Of a stretch of 8,778 nucleotides of DNA, positions 1 through 6,738 are shown piece by piece. The translations under genes and the position numbers were made by a program. This DNA comes from Yoonia sp. (GTDB lineage Bacteria; Pseudomonadota; Alphaproteobacteria; Rhodobacterales; Rhodobacteraceae). The stretch spans positions 1-8,778 of the forward strand of contig JAPKCP010000134.1 in NCBI GenBank assembly GCA_028822885.1, in the 5' to 3' direction. Below the pieces are notes generated by a model. It saw only the letters and a list, made by a program, of their open reading frames with translations, did no database searches and was not told where the DNA came from. The number at the start of each line of letters is the position of its first letter. Position 1 is the first letter of the stretch.

Positions 1-92
1 GGTTTCGGTGCCAATCTCAAGACCCGCATGCGTTGCCGAACTGATCCGCTGTGTTTGGCAAAACGTCTGGAGGGCCTCTTGCGAGACACTAG

Positions 93-377
93 ACCTATGC
101 CCTGCCCAATTGCGCAGCGGAGTGGGGTGCAGGACCCGGATTTAAAAACCGCGTCGTTGACAACTTGCACAAGTGGTTTGACGAAGCGCAGCCCGGCCTA
201 AAAGAGACGTTAGATAAGCGGATCAACAGTCTATGGAAGCGGTTGGTGATCGCTCCGCTGATGCAGATGACCGAGGAGCAGCAACCAGAAGTAGCCTCGG
301 ACGCTGAGGCGAAAACGCAACTGGGTTATCTGTTTGTTATTGATGATCTGCACCCATGCTGGCCCACGCATCGCTAG
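93..377 (+). pseudogene. Gene remnant ending in an NreB-like exporter tail
   Basis: This frame is open from just after a stop at 90-92 to the TAG at 375-377, but it has no convincing start: no ATG with a ribosome binding site, only a TTG at 165. The first two thirds are charged and not recognised. The last 17 residues contain YLFVIDDLHPCWP (327-365), which resembles the C-terminal tail of the MFS exporter in this same window (HPIIIDDYHQNWP, its residues 424-436): I, D, D, H, W and P coincide. I infer the 3' end of a decayed or truncated second exporter gene fused to unrelated sequence. Its last 41 bp lie antisense to the end of the ABC ATPase gene. Positions 1-92 are open in more than one frame on both strands and I could assign nothing to them. 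The tail match is short, so the call is tentative. Confidence 0.35.
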
Positions 378-1809
378 GCCCAGATCCCATGGTCCGCCCT
401 TGTGTCATAGTGATGACGCGGTCGGCCAAGCGCGTAAGAAGCCTCTGATCATGGCTGACAATCAATACGGCTGTGCCGGCCTCTGCCGCAGCACGTAACA
501 GCACGCTAATCTGGTGGGTTGATGGACTGTCCAGGGCGCTTGTTGGTTCATCTGCAGTGATCATAACAGGCTGGCCGATCATCGCGCGCGCGAGTGCTGC
601 GCGCTGACATTGACCTATGGATAACTCATTTGGGCGGGCTTCAGGATCGATTGTCTCCAGTCCAACAGATGCTAATGCAGCCAGCGCCTTGTCCAAAAGA
701 ACCGTACGTTTGAGGCGGCGTTTGTGAGGTGCGGTGAGTGGCTCCGCAATTGATCGCCATATCGGCCAGTGCGGCACAAGGCTTGAGACTGGGTCCTGAA
801 AAACGGGTGAGATAGCTGCGGGGCGTGAAAGTTCCGGAGTCCTAATAACTTGGCCAGAGGATGGCTGTTCCAACCCCATGACAAGTCGCAAAAGCGTGGA
901 TTTTCCACAGCCCGATGGCCCCTGTAGCCCGACGATTTCTCCTGCAGCAATGGCAAGTGAAGCGTCTTCGATTACCTGCACCCGGCCTCGGTCATAATCA
1001 ACCGAAACGTGCGAAAGTTGCAAAAGTGGGGGCGAGGGTGGTTTGATGTTTCGGGATGGCAGTGGGGACAGCGCGCTTAGCAGCCGAACCGTTTCAGCCT
1101 GTGCAGGGGCACATCGCAAAGTATCAGGTGTACCGGTTTCTACCAATCGCCCCTGATGCAGCACGCTGATGCGGTCTGCATTGCGAAGCACCAACTCAAC
1201 ATCATGGCTGATCAACAGTACCGCGCGCCCGAGCGCCCGCAAAACATCCAATACGGCTTGGGCGCGGTCAGCATCCAACGCACTTGTCGGCTCATCTGCG
1301 ATGATTAAGGGGCAGTCCAGCGCCGCAGCCGCCGTGATCGAGGCGCGCTGCAGCATTCCACCGCTCCAGGTATGCGGACGCTGCACCATGCGCGTCGCAG
1401 CGCTTTCCACGTCGAGCGATTCCAGCCGCTGCGCGATCTCACGCCAGTCTTGCACCATGTCGTGGCAACGCCACGCTTCGGCTACGTGGTCACGCACAGC
1501 ACGCAGCGGATCGCATGCAGCCCAGGGGTTTTGAGCAATGAACCCGACCTGACGTCCGCGCACGTTTTGCCACGCGCGACTGTCGGCAGGAATCATGTCA
1601 CGTCCGTTTAGGTACATCTGACCGGTGACGTGCGTGCCAGGCCGGTGCAGGCCAATCAGTGCTTTGGCAATAGTCGATTTTCCAGCGCCCGATCCACCGA
1701 CCAAAGCAAAACACTCGCCCGGATGCACCTGAAACGAAACATTACAAACGGGTGTCTCTCCCGAAGGGTATGTGATGGTTAAATTACGGCAATCCAGAAC
1801 AGGCATCAT
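337..1809 (-). CDS. Fused dipeptide/nickel-type ABC transporter ATPase (DppD-DppF-like, two ABC domains)
   Basis: This protein supplies the energy for the importer encoded upstream by hydrolysing ATP at the inner face of the membrane. It is 490 residues with two complete ABC domains in one chain, in place of the usual separate DppD and DppF proteins. Domain 1: Walker A GGSGAGKST (38-46), Q-loop Q93, signature SGGMLQ (149-154), Walker B CPLIIADEP (166-174), switch H202. Domain 2: Walker A GPSGCGKST (297-305), Q338, signature LSIGQCQ (396-402, with Ile where Gly is usual), Walker B VMITADEP (415-422), H453. Two ATG codons are adjacent (1807-1809, 1804-1806); a strong AAGGAG six bases upstream supports the first. 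The start directly abuts the stop of the upstream permease. The last dozen residues look like read-through into neighbouring sequence. Oligopeptide importers usually carry similar ATPases, so the substrate cannot be read from this subunit. Confidence 0.95.
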   Translation of the reverse strand: MMPVLDCRNLTITYPSGETPVCNVSFQVHPGECFALVGGSGAGKSTIAKALIGLHRPGTHVTGQMYLNGRDMIPADSRAWQNVRGRQVGFIAQNPWAACDPLRAVRDHVAEAWRCHDMVQDWREIAQRLESLDVESAATRMVQRPHTWSGGMLQRASITAAAALDCPLIIADEPTSALDADRAQAVLDVLRALGRAVLLISHDVELVLRNADRISVLHQGRLVETGTPDTLRCAPAQAETVRLLSALSPLPSRNIKPPSPPLLQLSHVSVDYDRGRVQVIEDASLAIAAGEIVGLQGPSGCGKSTLLRLVMGLEQPSSGQVIRTPELSRPAAISPVFQDPVSSLVPHWPIWRSIAEPLTAPHKRRLKRTVLLDKALAALASVGLETIDPEARPNELSIGQCQRAALARAMIGQPVMITADEPTSALDSPSTHQISVLLRAAAEAGTAVLIVSHDQRLLTRLADRVITMTQGRTMGSGPSDAWASMGADHQ

Positions 1810-2685
1810 CTAACGCTCCTTAATGCTGGCTACATCACGCAGGGCGTTGCCCAAAAGATTGGCCGCGAGCACAGACAGAAAAATCAGCGTCGCGGGCGCA
1901 ATCAAAAGCCAAGGTGCAATCGAAAAGAACAGTCGCGATTCTGATAACATGGCCCCCCATTCTGCTTGAGGCGGCTGCACACCAAGACCAAGAAACGAAA
2001 AACCGGAAATGGCACCGATCATTCCCCCAAGCGCTAGGGTGGCGATGATTCCTAACTGCACTGCAACACTAGGCAGGATATGCCCTGCGATAATGCGCCA
2101 ATGCGGGATGCCCGCCATCTGGGCTGCGATAACATGGGGTTTGTGTCGCGCATCAAGCGCCATCGAGCGCGCCAATCGCGCATACCACGCCCAATCCGCA
2201 ATGATCAGTGCTATGAGCAAGTTGATAAAACTGGGACCCAATATGCCAAGAATTGCGAAGGCAAGAACAAGGCCCGGCAAGGTCAGCGTGATATCAACGG
2301 TGCGCATGATCAGTGTGTCGATGACACCTCCGGCAAGGCCTGCGAACGTACCGAGTACCAACCCGATGGCAAAGACCGAGCCCAAGACCAGCGTTGCCGC
2401 TCCGATGGAGCGGTGCGCGCCGTCCATTGCACGGCTGAAAAGATCACGTCCTGTGGCGTCGGTTCCAAAAGGATGTGCAAAACTGGGGCTTTTCATAGCG
2501 TTGATGTAATTAGGGACATCTGGTGCATACGGGGTCCAAACCATCCCAAGGGTGGCAAAAAAAAGCAAAACCAATGCCAGTAAAATACCGGCACATCCGC
2601 CTCGGTGTCGCCAAAGACGCAACACTATCCCGCGCTCGCTGTTCAGCGATGCAATTTTTGGGCGAGTAATGTCGATCAGGCTCAC
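1810..2685 (-). CDS. ABC importer permease, DppC/NikC type
   Basis: This is the second transmembrane subunit of the importer, forming the channel with the DppB-type partner. It has 291 residues. A cytoplasmic N-terminus leads into a first membrane segment near 30-50. The family motif HPFGTDATGRDLFSR (71-85) follows, then several hydrophobic spans. The ATPase-contacting EAA loop is at about 183-208 (HVIAAQMAGIPHWRIIAGHI) and FLGLGVQPPQAEWGAML, typical of DppC proteins, is at 231-247. ALRDV (281-285) near the C-terminus is also characteristic. The GTG start overlaps the TGA of the upstream permease by four bases (GTGA), and the TAG stop abuts the ATPase start. Length and motifs are normal, so it should be intact. 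Family membership is firm; the substrate must be inferred from the operon context. Confidence 0.93.
   Translation of the reverse strand: MSLIDITRPKIASLNSERGIVLRLWRHRGGCAGILLALVLLFFATLGMVWTPYAPDVPNYINAMKSPSFAHPFGTDATGRDLFSRAMDGAHRSIGAATLVLGSVFAIGLVLGTFAGLAGGVIDTLIMRTVDITLTLPGLVLAFAILGILGPSFINLLIALIIADWAWYARLARSMALDARHKPHVIAAQMAGIPHWRIIAGHILPSVAVQLGIIATLALGGMIGAISGFSFLGLGVQPPQAEWGAMLSESRLFFSIAPWLLIAPATLIFLSVLAANLLGNALRDVASIKER
1816..1821 (-). promoter_or_regulatory. Ribosome binding site of the fused ATPase gene
   Basis: AAGGAG on the minus strand, six bases before the first of two tandem ATG codons. It lies inside the last codons of the upstream permease gene, consistent with translational coupling, and it fixes the ATPase start at 1809. 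Confidence 0.8.
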
Positions 2686-3620
2686 CGTACTTCCTCCCGC
2701 AGGCGAGGGTCCATCGCCAATGCAATCAGATCAATCAAGAGAGCAGCGGCGACATAAGAGAGGGCTGCGATAAGCACATAAGCCTGAATGACAGGGTAAT
2801 TGCGCGCGCTCAGCGCCTCAAGCAAGTACGCCCCCAGACCGGGCCACGTAAAGATCACTTCAATGAGGGGCGCGCCACCGACCAGCGCACCAATGCTAAC
2901 GCCGATGGCTGTGAGAAACGGCAAAAGCGCATTTGGAAGCGCATGGCGCAACAAAATGCGCTGTTCGGTCGCCCCACGGGCACGGGCAACGTCAGCATAA
3001 TCACGGGCCATTTGTTCCAGTAAGCCCGCGCGCAATAACTGGGTCCAGCCAGCAGCCCGATCAATGCCAATGATGAAAGCAGGTATAAGTGCTGCCGTCC
3101 AAACGCCGTCGGACAGCACACGGCCCACGCTGAATCCAACGATGATGAATTGAAGCGCCAACAGCCCAAGGATGAAAGTTGGCAGTGAGGCCCCTATCTG
3201 GGTATAAAGTCGAATTAAACGATCCGGCCATCGATCGCGATAATAGGTTGCGATCAGTGCAAACAACATCGACAGAATGATCGATATGACCAGTGCTGTG
3301 CCCAACAGGATCAGCGTCGCGGGCAGACGGTCAAGGATTTCGTCAGTAACTGATCCGCGACTGGTAAAGGAGTGACCCAGATCACCGTGCAGCACACGCC
3401 AGAGCCAGTCTAAGAACTGCACAACCAACGGTTGGTTCAGGCCCAGAACTTCACGTGTGGTCTCTATCTCTGTGGCGGTCGGGTCCTGCACACCACGAGC
3501 AAGCAATACACGTGTCGCCGGATCTCCGGGTGCTAAAGGCAGAATTGCCCAGACGATGATGCTTGCAGCAAAGGCTGTCGCGATCGCCTGAACAATCCGC
3601 CAAAGCGCTGGGACAATCAC
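2682..3620 (-). CDS. ABC importer permease, DppB/NikB type
   Basis: This is the first transmembrane subunit of the importer. It has 312 residues. An N-terminal membrane span (about 8-30) ends in LPLAPGDP, the usual DppB signature, followed by the periplasmic segment with LGLNQPLVVQFLDWL (59-73). Further spans are near 100-125, 145-165 and 175-190. The EAA loop that docks on the ATPase is at 208-234 (YADVARARGATEQRILLRHA and onward). FTWPGLGAYLLEAL (257-270) and the terminal DPRLRE (304-309) are family hallmarks. The start is GTG at 3618-3620, with a modest AAGG nine bases upstream. The gene lies 31 bp after the solute-binding protein gene and overlaps the next permease by four bases. No defect is visible. 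Confidence 0.93.
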   Translation of the reverse strand: MIVPALWRIVQAIATAFAASIIVWAILPLAPGDPATRVLLARGVQDPTATEIETTREVLGLNQPLVVQFLDWLWRVLHGDLGHSFTSRGSVTDEILDRLPATLILLGTALVISIILSMLFALIATYYRDRWPDRLIRLYTQIGASLPTFILGLLALQFIIVGFSVGRVLSDGVWTAALIPAFIIGIDRAAGWTQLLRAGLLEQMARDYADVARARGATEQRILLRHALPNALLPFLTAIGVSIGALVGGAPLIEVIFTWPGLGAYLLEALSARNYPVIQAYVLIAALSYVAAALLIDLIALAMDPRLREEVR

Positions 3621-3651
3621 GCCGCAGTGCCTTTATCTGCCCAAACTCCAA

Positions 3652-5184
3652 TCACTCGTTTGGCGCCGTCTGCCAGCTGATGTGATGCCAGGCGACGCCG
3701 GGCACATATTCAGACCACGCGTCGCTGACCAAAGCGCGTTCTACCAAAATTGTCAGCGCAAACGCATAGGGATCATCGTCCACAAGGATTGCCTGAATAT
3801 CGGCAAGGATTGCAGTGCGGTCTGTCAGGTTAACGGTTTCATCTAATCGGTCGATCAGGACATCCATTTGCTCATTGCAATAGCCGCCATAGTTGCGGTC
3901 CCCTTCGCAAGCGACATGACGGTTCAGAAAGCCGCTTACTGCACCCACGGTGGCAGTGCCCGTTGCGACCATCGCAAGATCCCATTCAACCAGATTGTTC
4001 AGTGTAGACTCGCGGACACTGTCGACTGAAACAATGCTCGATAGAATTCCTATTTGCGACAAATACGCCTGCACTGCATTGCTCAACGGCACCAGATCAG
4101 GTTGCTGCGGATAGATCATCAGCGTGAGGTCAAGCGTTTCTCCATCGCGCGAACGGGTATCTCCATCGCGGACCCATCCGGCCGCATCAAGGCGCGCGTT
4201 GGCGCCATCCACATCAAAGGTATAATTTTCCACGGCCCAGTCAAAGCGCGGGTTATACAGGCCCGTTGCGGGGATTTTAGCATCGTGGAAAATAGCGTTT
4301 GCAATCTCTTCGTAATTGATCGCTTCCATGACAGCTTTGCGCACTGCCACGTCCTCAAACGGGCCATCAGTGACATTCATCATACCCATGAAGCCCCCTG
4401 TTGAGGGCGCACCGAGGACAAGGTTAAGATTTGGCGTCGCTGCAAAGACGGGGGCTGCCGAAATTGGCGGGTAAAGCGCGATGTCGATTTCACCGTTTTG
4501 CACCGCAAGAATGCGCGCGTTTACGTCAGATACAAAACGCAACTCGACACCTTCCATCGCAGGCTGACCTTGCCAGTAGCCGTCAAAGCGTTCGGCCACC
4601 ATGCGCTGGTCGTTCAATTCAACAAGTCTGTAGGGGCCGGTGTGGATGCCTGCACCAATCAGCTGATCGTAGTTTTCTTCAGTGGCAAGCACTGTCTCTA
4701 CGTCGATGATCATCAAACGGCTTTCATGGGCCAAAATGTTGGGCAGTTCAGGCACTGGAACGCCGGTTTGTACGGTAATCTCCAGCGGACCTGTCTGGGT
4801 GAATGTAGCCTCGACGGGCAAGACGGCTTGCGTGCCGCTGCTGTGCTCACGGAAATAGGCGATTGAGGCTAAAACTGCGGGCACATCCATAGCGCGCCCG
4901 TTTTGGAATGTGACGCCGTCATGGATCGTGATGATCCACGTTGTATCGTCAGCGCGTGTCAGGCTTTCGGCAAGCCACGGCGTAATCGTAGCGTCTGGCT
5001 GAAACTTCATCAAAAGCTCGCCTTGGCCGAATTCCTGCATCCAAAAGCCCTGTTCAACTGGATCCATTGACCGGATCTGAAACCCAGTTGCGATGTTGAT
5101 AATTGTGTCTTCGGCCAGAACTGGCATGGCTGTGAACGCGCCCAAAGCGAGCGCACTACCTGTGACAAGTGAACGAAATTTCAT
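3652..5184 (-). CDS. Periplasmic solute-binding protein, family 5 (DppA/NikA type)
   Basis: This protein captures the substrate in the periplasm and delivers it to the two permeases. It has 510 residues. A Sec signal peptide is clear: positively charged MKFR, a hydrophobic core to about 22, then VLA before Glu25 as the likely cleavage site. No lipobox cysteine follows, so it is soluble. The mature part carries the family pattern from about 69 (PWLAESL, TTWIITIHDGVTFQNGRAM), and ends with a normal C-lobe (MDVLIDRLDETVNL). Adjacent histidines H500-H501 near the C-terminus could contact metal, but this is only a suggestion. The ATG overlaps the TGA of the upstream gene (ATGA, 5181-5184). This family binds peptides, nickel or nickel/cobalt chelates, heme precursors and sugars. 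B12-riboswitch control makes cobalt, a cobalt chelate or a corrinoid precursor the leading candidates here. Confidence 0.93.
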   Translation of the reverse strand: MKFRSLVTGSALALGAFTAMPVLAEDTIINIATGFQIRSMDPVEQGFWMQEFGQGELLMKFQPDATITPWLAESLTRADDTTWIITIHDGVTFQNGRAMDVPAVLASIAYFREHSSGTQAVLPVEATFTQTGPLEITVQTGVPVPELPNILAHESRLMIIDVETVLATEENYDQLIGAGIHTGPYRLVELNDQRMVAERFDGYWQGQPAMEGVELRFVSDVNARILAVQNGEIDIALYPPISAAPVFAATPNLNLVLGAPSTGGFMGMMNVTDGPFEDVAVRKAVMEAINYEEIANAIFHDAKIPATGLYNPRFDWAVENYTFDVDGANARLDAAGWVRDGDTRSRDGETLDLTLMIYPQQPDLVPLSNAVQAYLSQIGILSSIVSVDSVRESTLNNLVEWDLAMVATGTATVGAVSGFLNRHVACEGDRNYGGYCNEQMDVLIDRLDETVNLTDRTAILADIQAILVDDDPYAFALTILVERALVSDAWSEYVPGVAWHHISWQTAPNE

Positions 5185-5954
5185 GATAAAGTCTCTCTTT
5201 GGATGATGTTGGTAGGGTGAGAACCCAACGCAGATTTTGCTATATGGAAACTGAGATCGGGGGCGCTGCCACCTTGGACAAGCACCTCGTTAACGAAGCG
5301 GCGTGTCGCGTGGCGATTAGGCAGTCGGAACCAGTTCCCTTGCGGGTAAAGGACAAGCACTGGGCCCTTATTGCAGGGGAAAATACAGCCTGTGCGGGTC
5401 GTCAGGCAGCGATCAAAAATACCCGCATGTTTCAGCTCGTCCTTGAGCATTTCTCCAAAAGACGCCGCACCGTGGATCGCGCAGCGCGGCCCTGTGCACA
5501 TGAGTAAGTGAAAGTCATAATCAGGCGGCATGTTCCAGCCTGGCTTGCCGAGGCTGGGGCGCACATGTTCAACGGATTTTGCAGGTTGGGGGTGCGCAAG
5601 CGTTGCCGCGGTGAATTGCGCCAATAAGGTCGGGTCGGTCGCCAAATCTGGACCGAACGAGACAGTCGTATCCGCATTTTTTCCGCGCTTGCGCCAATCG
5701 GCCACAACACCGGGCAGCCAGTTTAACAAGCCTTCGGGAAACGGCACGCCAAGCGGCTGCACGCGAATTTTCCGCAAGCCCTCCAGCCGTAAGGTATCCA
5801 GTGCATCGATCAGACTTGGATCAGCACCTTCGAGCCGGATCAAGCGCGTCGTGCCGTCCACCGCTATTTTACAAGCGGCTTCCAGACGATCGAAGGCACG
5901 ATTACTGAGCGAGTAGGCCGACACGACAAACAGCACGGCTTCCTGACCGTTCAA
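5181..5954 (-). CDS. Degenerate CbiX-like domain fused to a thioredoxin-like [2Fe-2S] ferredoxin domain
   Basis: Residues 5-120 follow the plan of CbiX/SirB-type sirohydrochlorin metal chelatases (LEGADPSLIDALDTL, then GLRKIRVQPLGV, then a final helix). The active-site histidine of the GHGS motif is replaced (VVSAYSLSN, 10-18), as is the second histidine expected near 70-80, so chelatase activity is unlikely. Residues 147-215 form a thioredoxin-like ferredoxin: MCTGPRCAIHGA (152-163), then GCIFPCNKGPVLVLYPQG (189-206). C153 or C158, C183, C190 and C194 are candidate cluster ligands. The start is a TTG overlapping the previous stop, with AGGTG suitably upstream; a GTG six codons in is the alternative. 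The gene overlaps the solute-binding protein gene, tying it to the importer. A redox or metal-handling step on the imported cobalt compound is plausible, but the function is unknown. Confidence 0.8.
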   Translation of the reverse strand: MNGQEAVLFVVSAYSLSNRAFDRLEAACKIAVDGTTRLIRLEGADPSLIDALDTLRLEGLRKIRVQPLGVPFPEGLLNWLPGVVADWRKRGKNADTTVSFGPDLATDPTLLAQFTAATLAHPQPAKSVEHVRPSLGKPGWNMPPDYDFHLLMCTGPRCAIHGAASFGEMLKDELKHAGIFDRCLTTRTGCIFPCNKGPVLVLYPQGNWFRLPNRHATRRFVNEVLVQGGSAPDLSFHIAKSALGSHPTNIIQRETLS

Positions 5955-6289
5955 GACAGCACCTGCGCTGCAGGCTTGATGATTAAGCAGGCGGGTAGGC
6001 GGGGGGCGGTTGAATATTTCTCCTGCGATAGGACATCGTCATTCTCATCCGCAGGTAAATCACTCAACACACAACAAGTGACACGGGTTTCGCCGTCACC
6101 AAGCTTGCACCGTTGACCGCAGCTATCTGTGGCCATGTAGCCGCTGACATAAGAAACGTGAGTGATACTGTCACCCGTAGCAGCGATCGTCGCTAACGGG
6201 TTTTCCACAAGATCAAAGCGCGTCTCACAAATTTGCCCTATCATAGAATAAGGTTGCAAATCTTTGATTGTGTAAAATTTCTGGTCCAT
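5951..6289 (-). CDS. Cysteine-rich protein of unknown function, first gene of the riboswitch operon
   Basis: I do not recognise this 112-residue protein. It has no signal peptide and no membrane segment, so it is probably cytoplasmic. Six cysteines are present (C21, C57, C61, C72, C73, C101). The cluster SCGQRCKLGDGETRVTCC (56-73) could bind a metal or an iron-sulfur cluster. The ATG at 6287-6289 has a strong GGAGG five bases upstream, and that site lies in a hairpin expected to be controlled by the B12 riboswitch. The stop overlaps the TTG start of the CbiX/ferredoxin gene, so the two are probably translationally coupled. Start signal, placement and overlap argue that it is a real gene. A role in handling cobalt or corrinoid inside the cell is inference from context only. 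Confidence 0.7.
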   Translation of the reverse strand: MDQKFYTIKDLQPYSMIGQICETRFDLVENPLATIAATGDSITHVSYVSGYMATDSCGQRCKLGDGETRVTCCVLSDLPADENDDVLSQEKYSTAPRLPACLIIKPAAQVLS

Positions 6290-6294
6290 CTCGC

Positions 6295-6390
6295 CCTCCG
6301 CGAAACAGCGGGGGTGTGAGAAAACCAGATTTATGTTCAGCTTGCGCCAGTATTGCCATCTCTAGTATCCTTCCAGACGCCCCGCCTGGG
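6295..6390 (-). promoter_or_regulatory. Putative translational expression platform of the B12 riboswitch
   Basis: Read on the minus strand, the ribosome binding site GGAGG (6299-6295) sits in the 3' arm of a hairpin: CCCCCGC (6314-6308), loop UGUUUC, GCGGAGG (6301-6295), with one A-C mismatch. Upstream, a stem CCAG/CUGG (6389-6386 with 6376-6373) presents the loop GCGGGG (6385-6380). That loop is exactly complementary to CCCCGC (6313-6308), the other arm of the sequestering hairpin. The loop could also pair with CGCC (6521-6518) in the L5 loop of the aptamer. This fits a switch in which ligand-stabilised loop pairing frees CCCCGC to hide the ribosome binding site. No U-tract follows, so control is probably translational. 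The pairings were found by eye, without energy calculation. Confidence 0.55.
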
Positions 6391-6404
6391 TTAAGTTTCT
6401 ATGC

Positions 6405-6588
6405 GATGGCAGGTCTCCTGACTTGCGGGTCATTGCTTGGCCAACCTTCCCGGGAGTTGTCCCAGTGGTATTTTGGCTTCGCTAACCGCTCACAGTTGCG
6501 GGGGCAGTCACGGTTTTGGCGCCTCTAGGCTATTCCTCACCGTATTCCCTTTTCATTCCAGACGACACTTTGGCCGCCAGAAACCATC
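6405..6588 (-). promoter_or_regulatory. Cobalamin (B12) riboswitch aptamer
   Basis: The minus strand shows the conserved B12 elements in order. P1 is GAUGG (6588-6584) pairing with CCAUC (6409-6405). The GGGAAUACGGUG segment starts near 6549. P5 is ACGGU/ACCGU (6543-6539 with 6514-6510). The B12 box CUGCCCCCGCAACUGUGA is at 6507-6490, and the 3' motif AGUCAGGAGACCUGCC is at about 6424-6408. The length of about 184 nt is normal. It normally binds adenosylcobalamin or a related cobalamin and lowers expression of the genes behind it. Here those are the cysteine-rich gene, the CbiX/ferredoxin fusion and the ABC importer. I found no convincing promoter; a weak TTGCCT/AGTAAT pair (6623-6618, 6599-6594) is too uncertain to annotate. 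Confidence 0.95.
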
Positions 6589-6594
6589 AAAAAA

Positions 6595-6738
6595 TTACTT
6601 GCAGATTCGATTGGAAGAGGCAACTTCAATTCAAACGGTGCATGCTTGCCCAAAAGGAGTGAATGCTTTGAAGCCAAGCATTGGCCGCGGGATCTGTTTA
6701 GTGAAGCGATGGTCCTGTGCGACGACATTGTTGAGGCT
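6595..6738 (-). pseudogene. Remnant of an IS6-family transposase, C-terminal end
   Basis: Translating the minus strand from 6738 gives SLNNVVAQDHRF then TKQIPRPMLGFKAF, closely matching the C-terminal signature of IS6/IS26-type transposases (YLNN-x2-EQDHR-x2-K, RPMLGFKSF). After an in-frame TGA, IEVA is followed by degenerate sequence to TAA at 6597-6595, matching the family's GIEVAHMIRK ending. The catalytic glutamate expected in the EQDHR motif is alanine here, a stop precedes the fragment and another interrupts it, so it is dead. No terminal inverted repeat was found on either side. The fragment ends seven bases before the riboswitch P1 stem, so an old insertion or deletion lies right at the riboswitch 5' edge. 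I rely on recall of the family signature, without an alignment search. Confidence 0.7.

Noticed and set aside
1..141. Minus-strand open frame running off the left edge (contains LRNWAGHRSSVSQEALQTFC)
   Set aside because: No start codon with a ribosome binding site and no family recognised; too little sequence to support a gene.
2009..2583. Long plus-strand frames inside the DppC-type permease
   Set aside because: They are antisense to a permease with intact motifs and have no recognisable domain.
6298..6314. Hairpin before the first operon gene as an intrinsic terminator
   Set aside because: No run of U follows and the 3' arm contains the ribosome binding site, so translational sequestration fits better.
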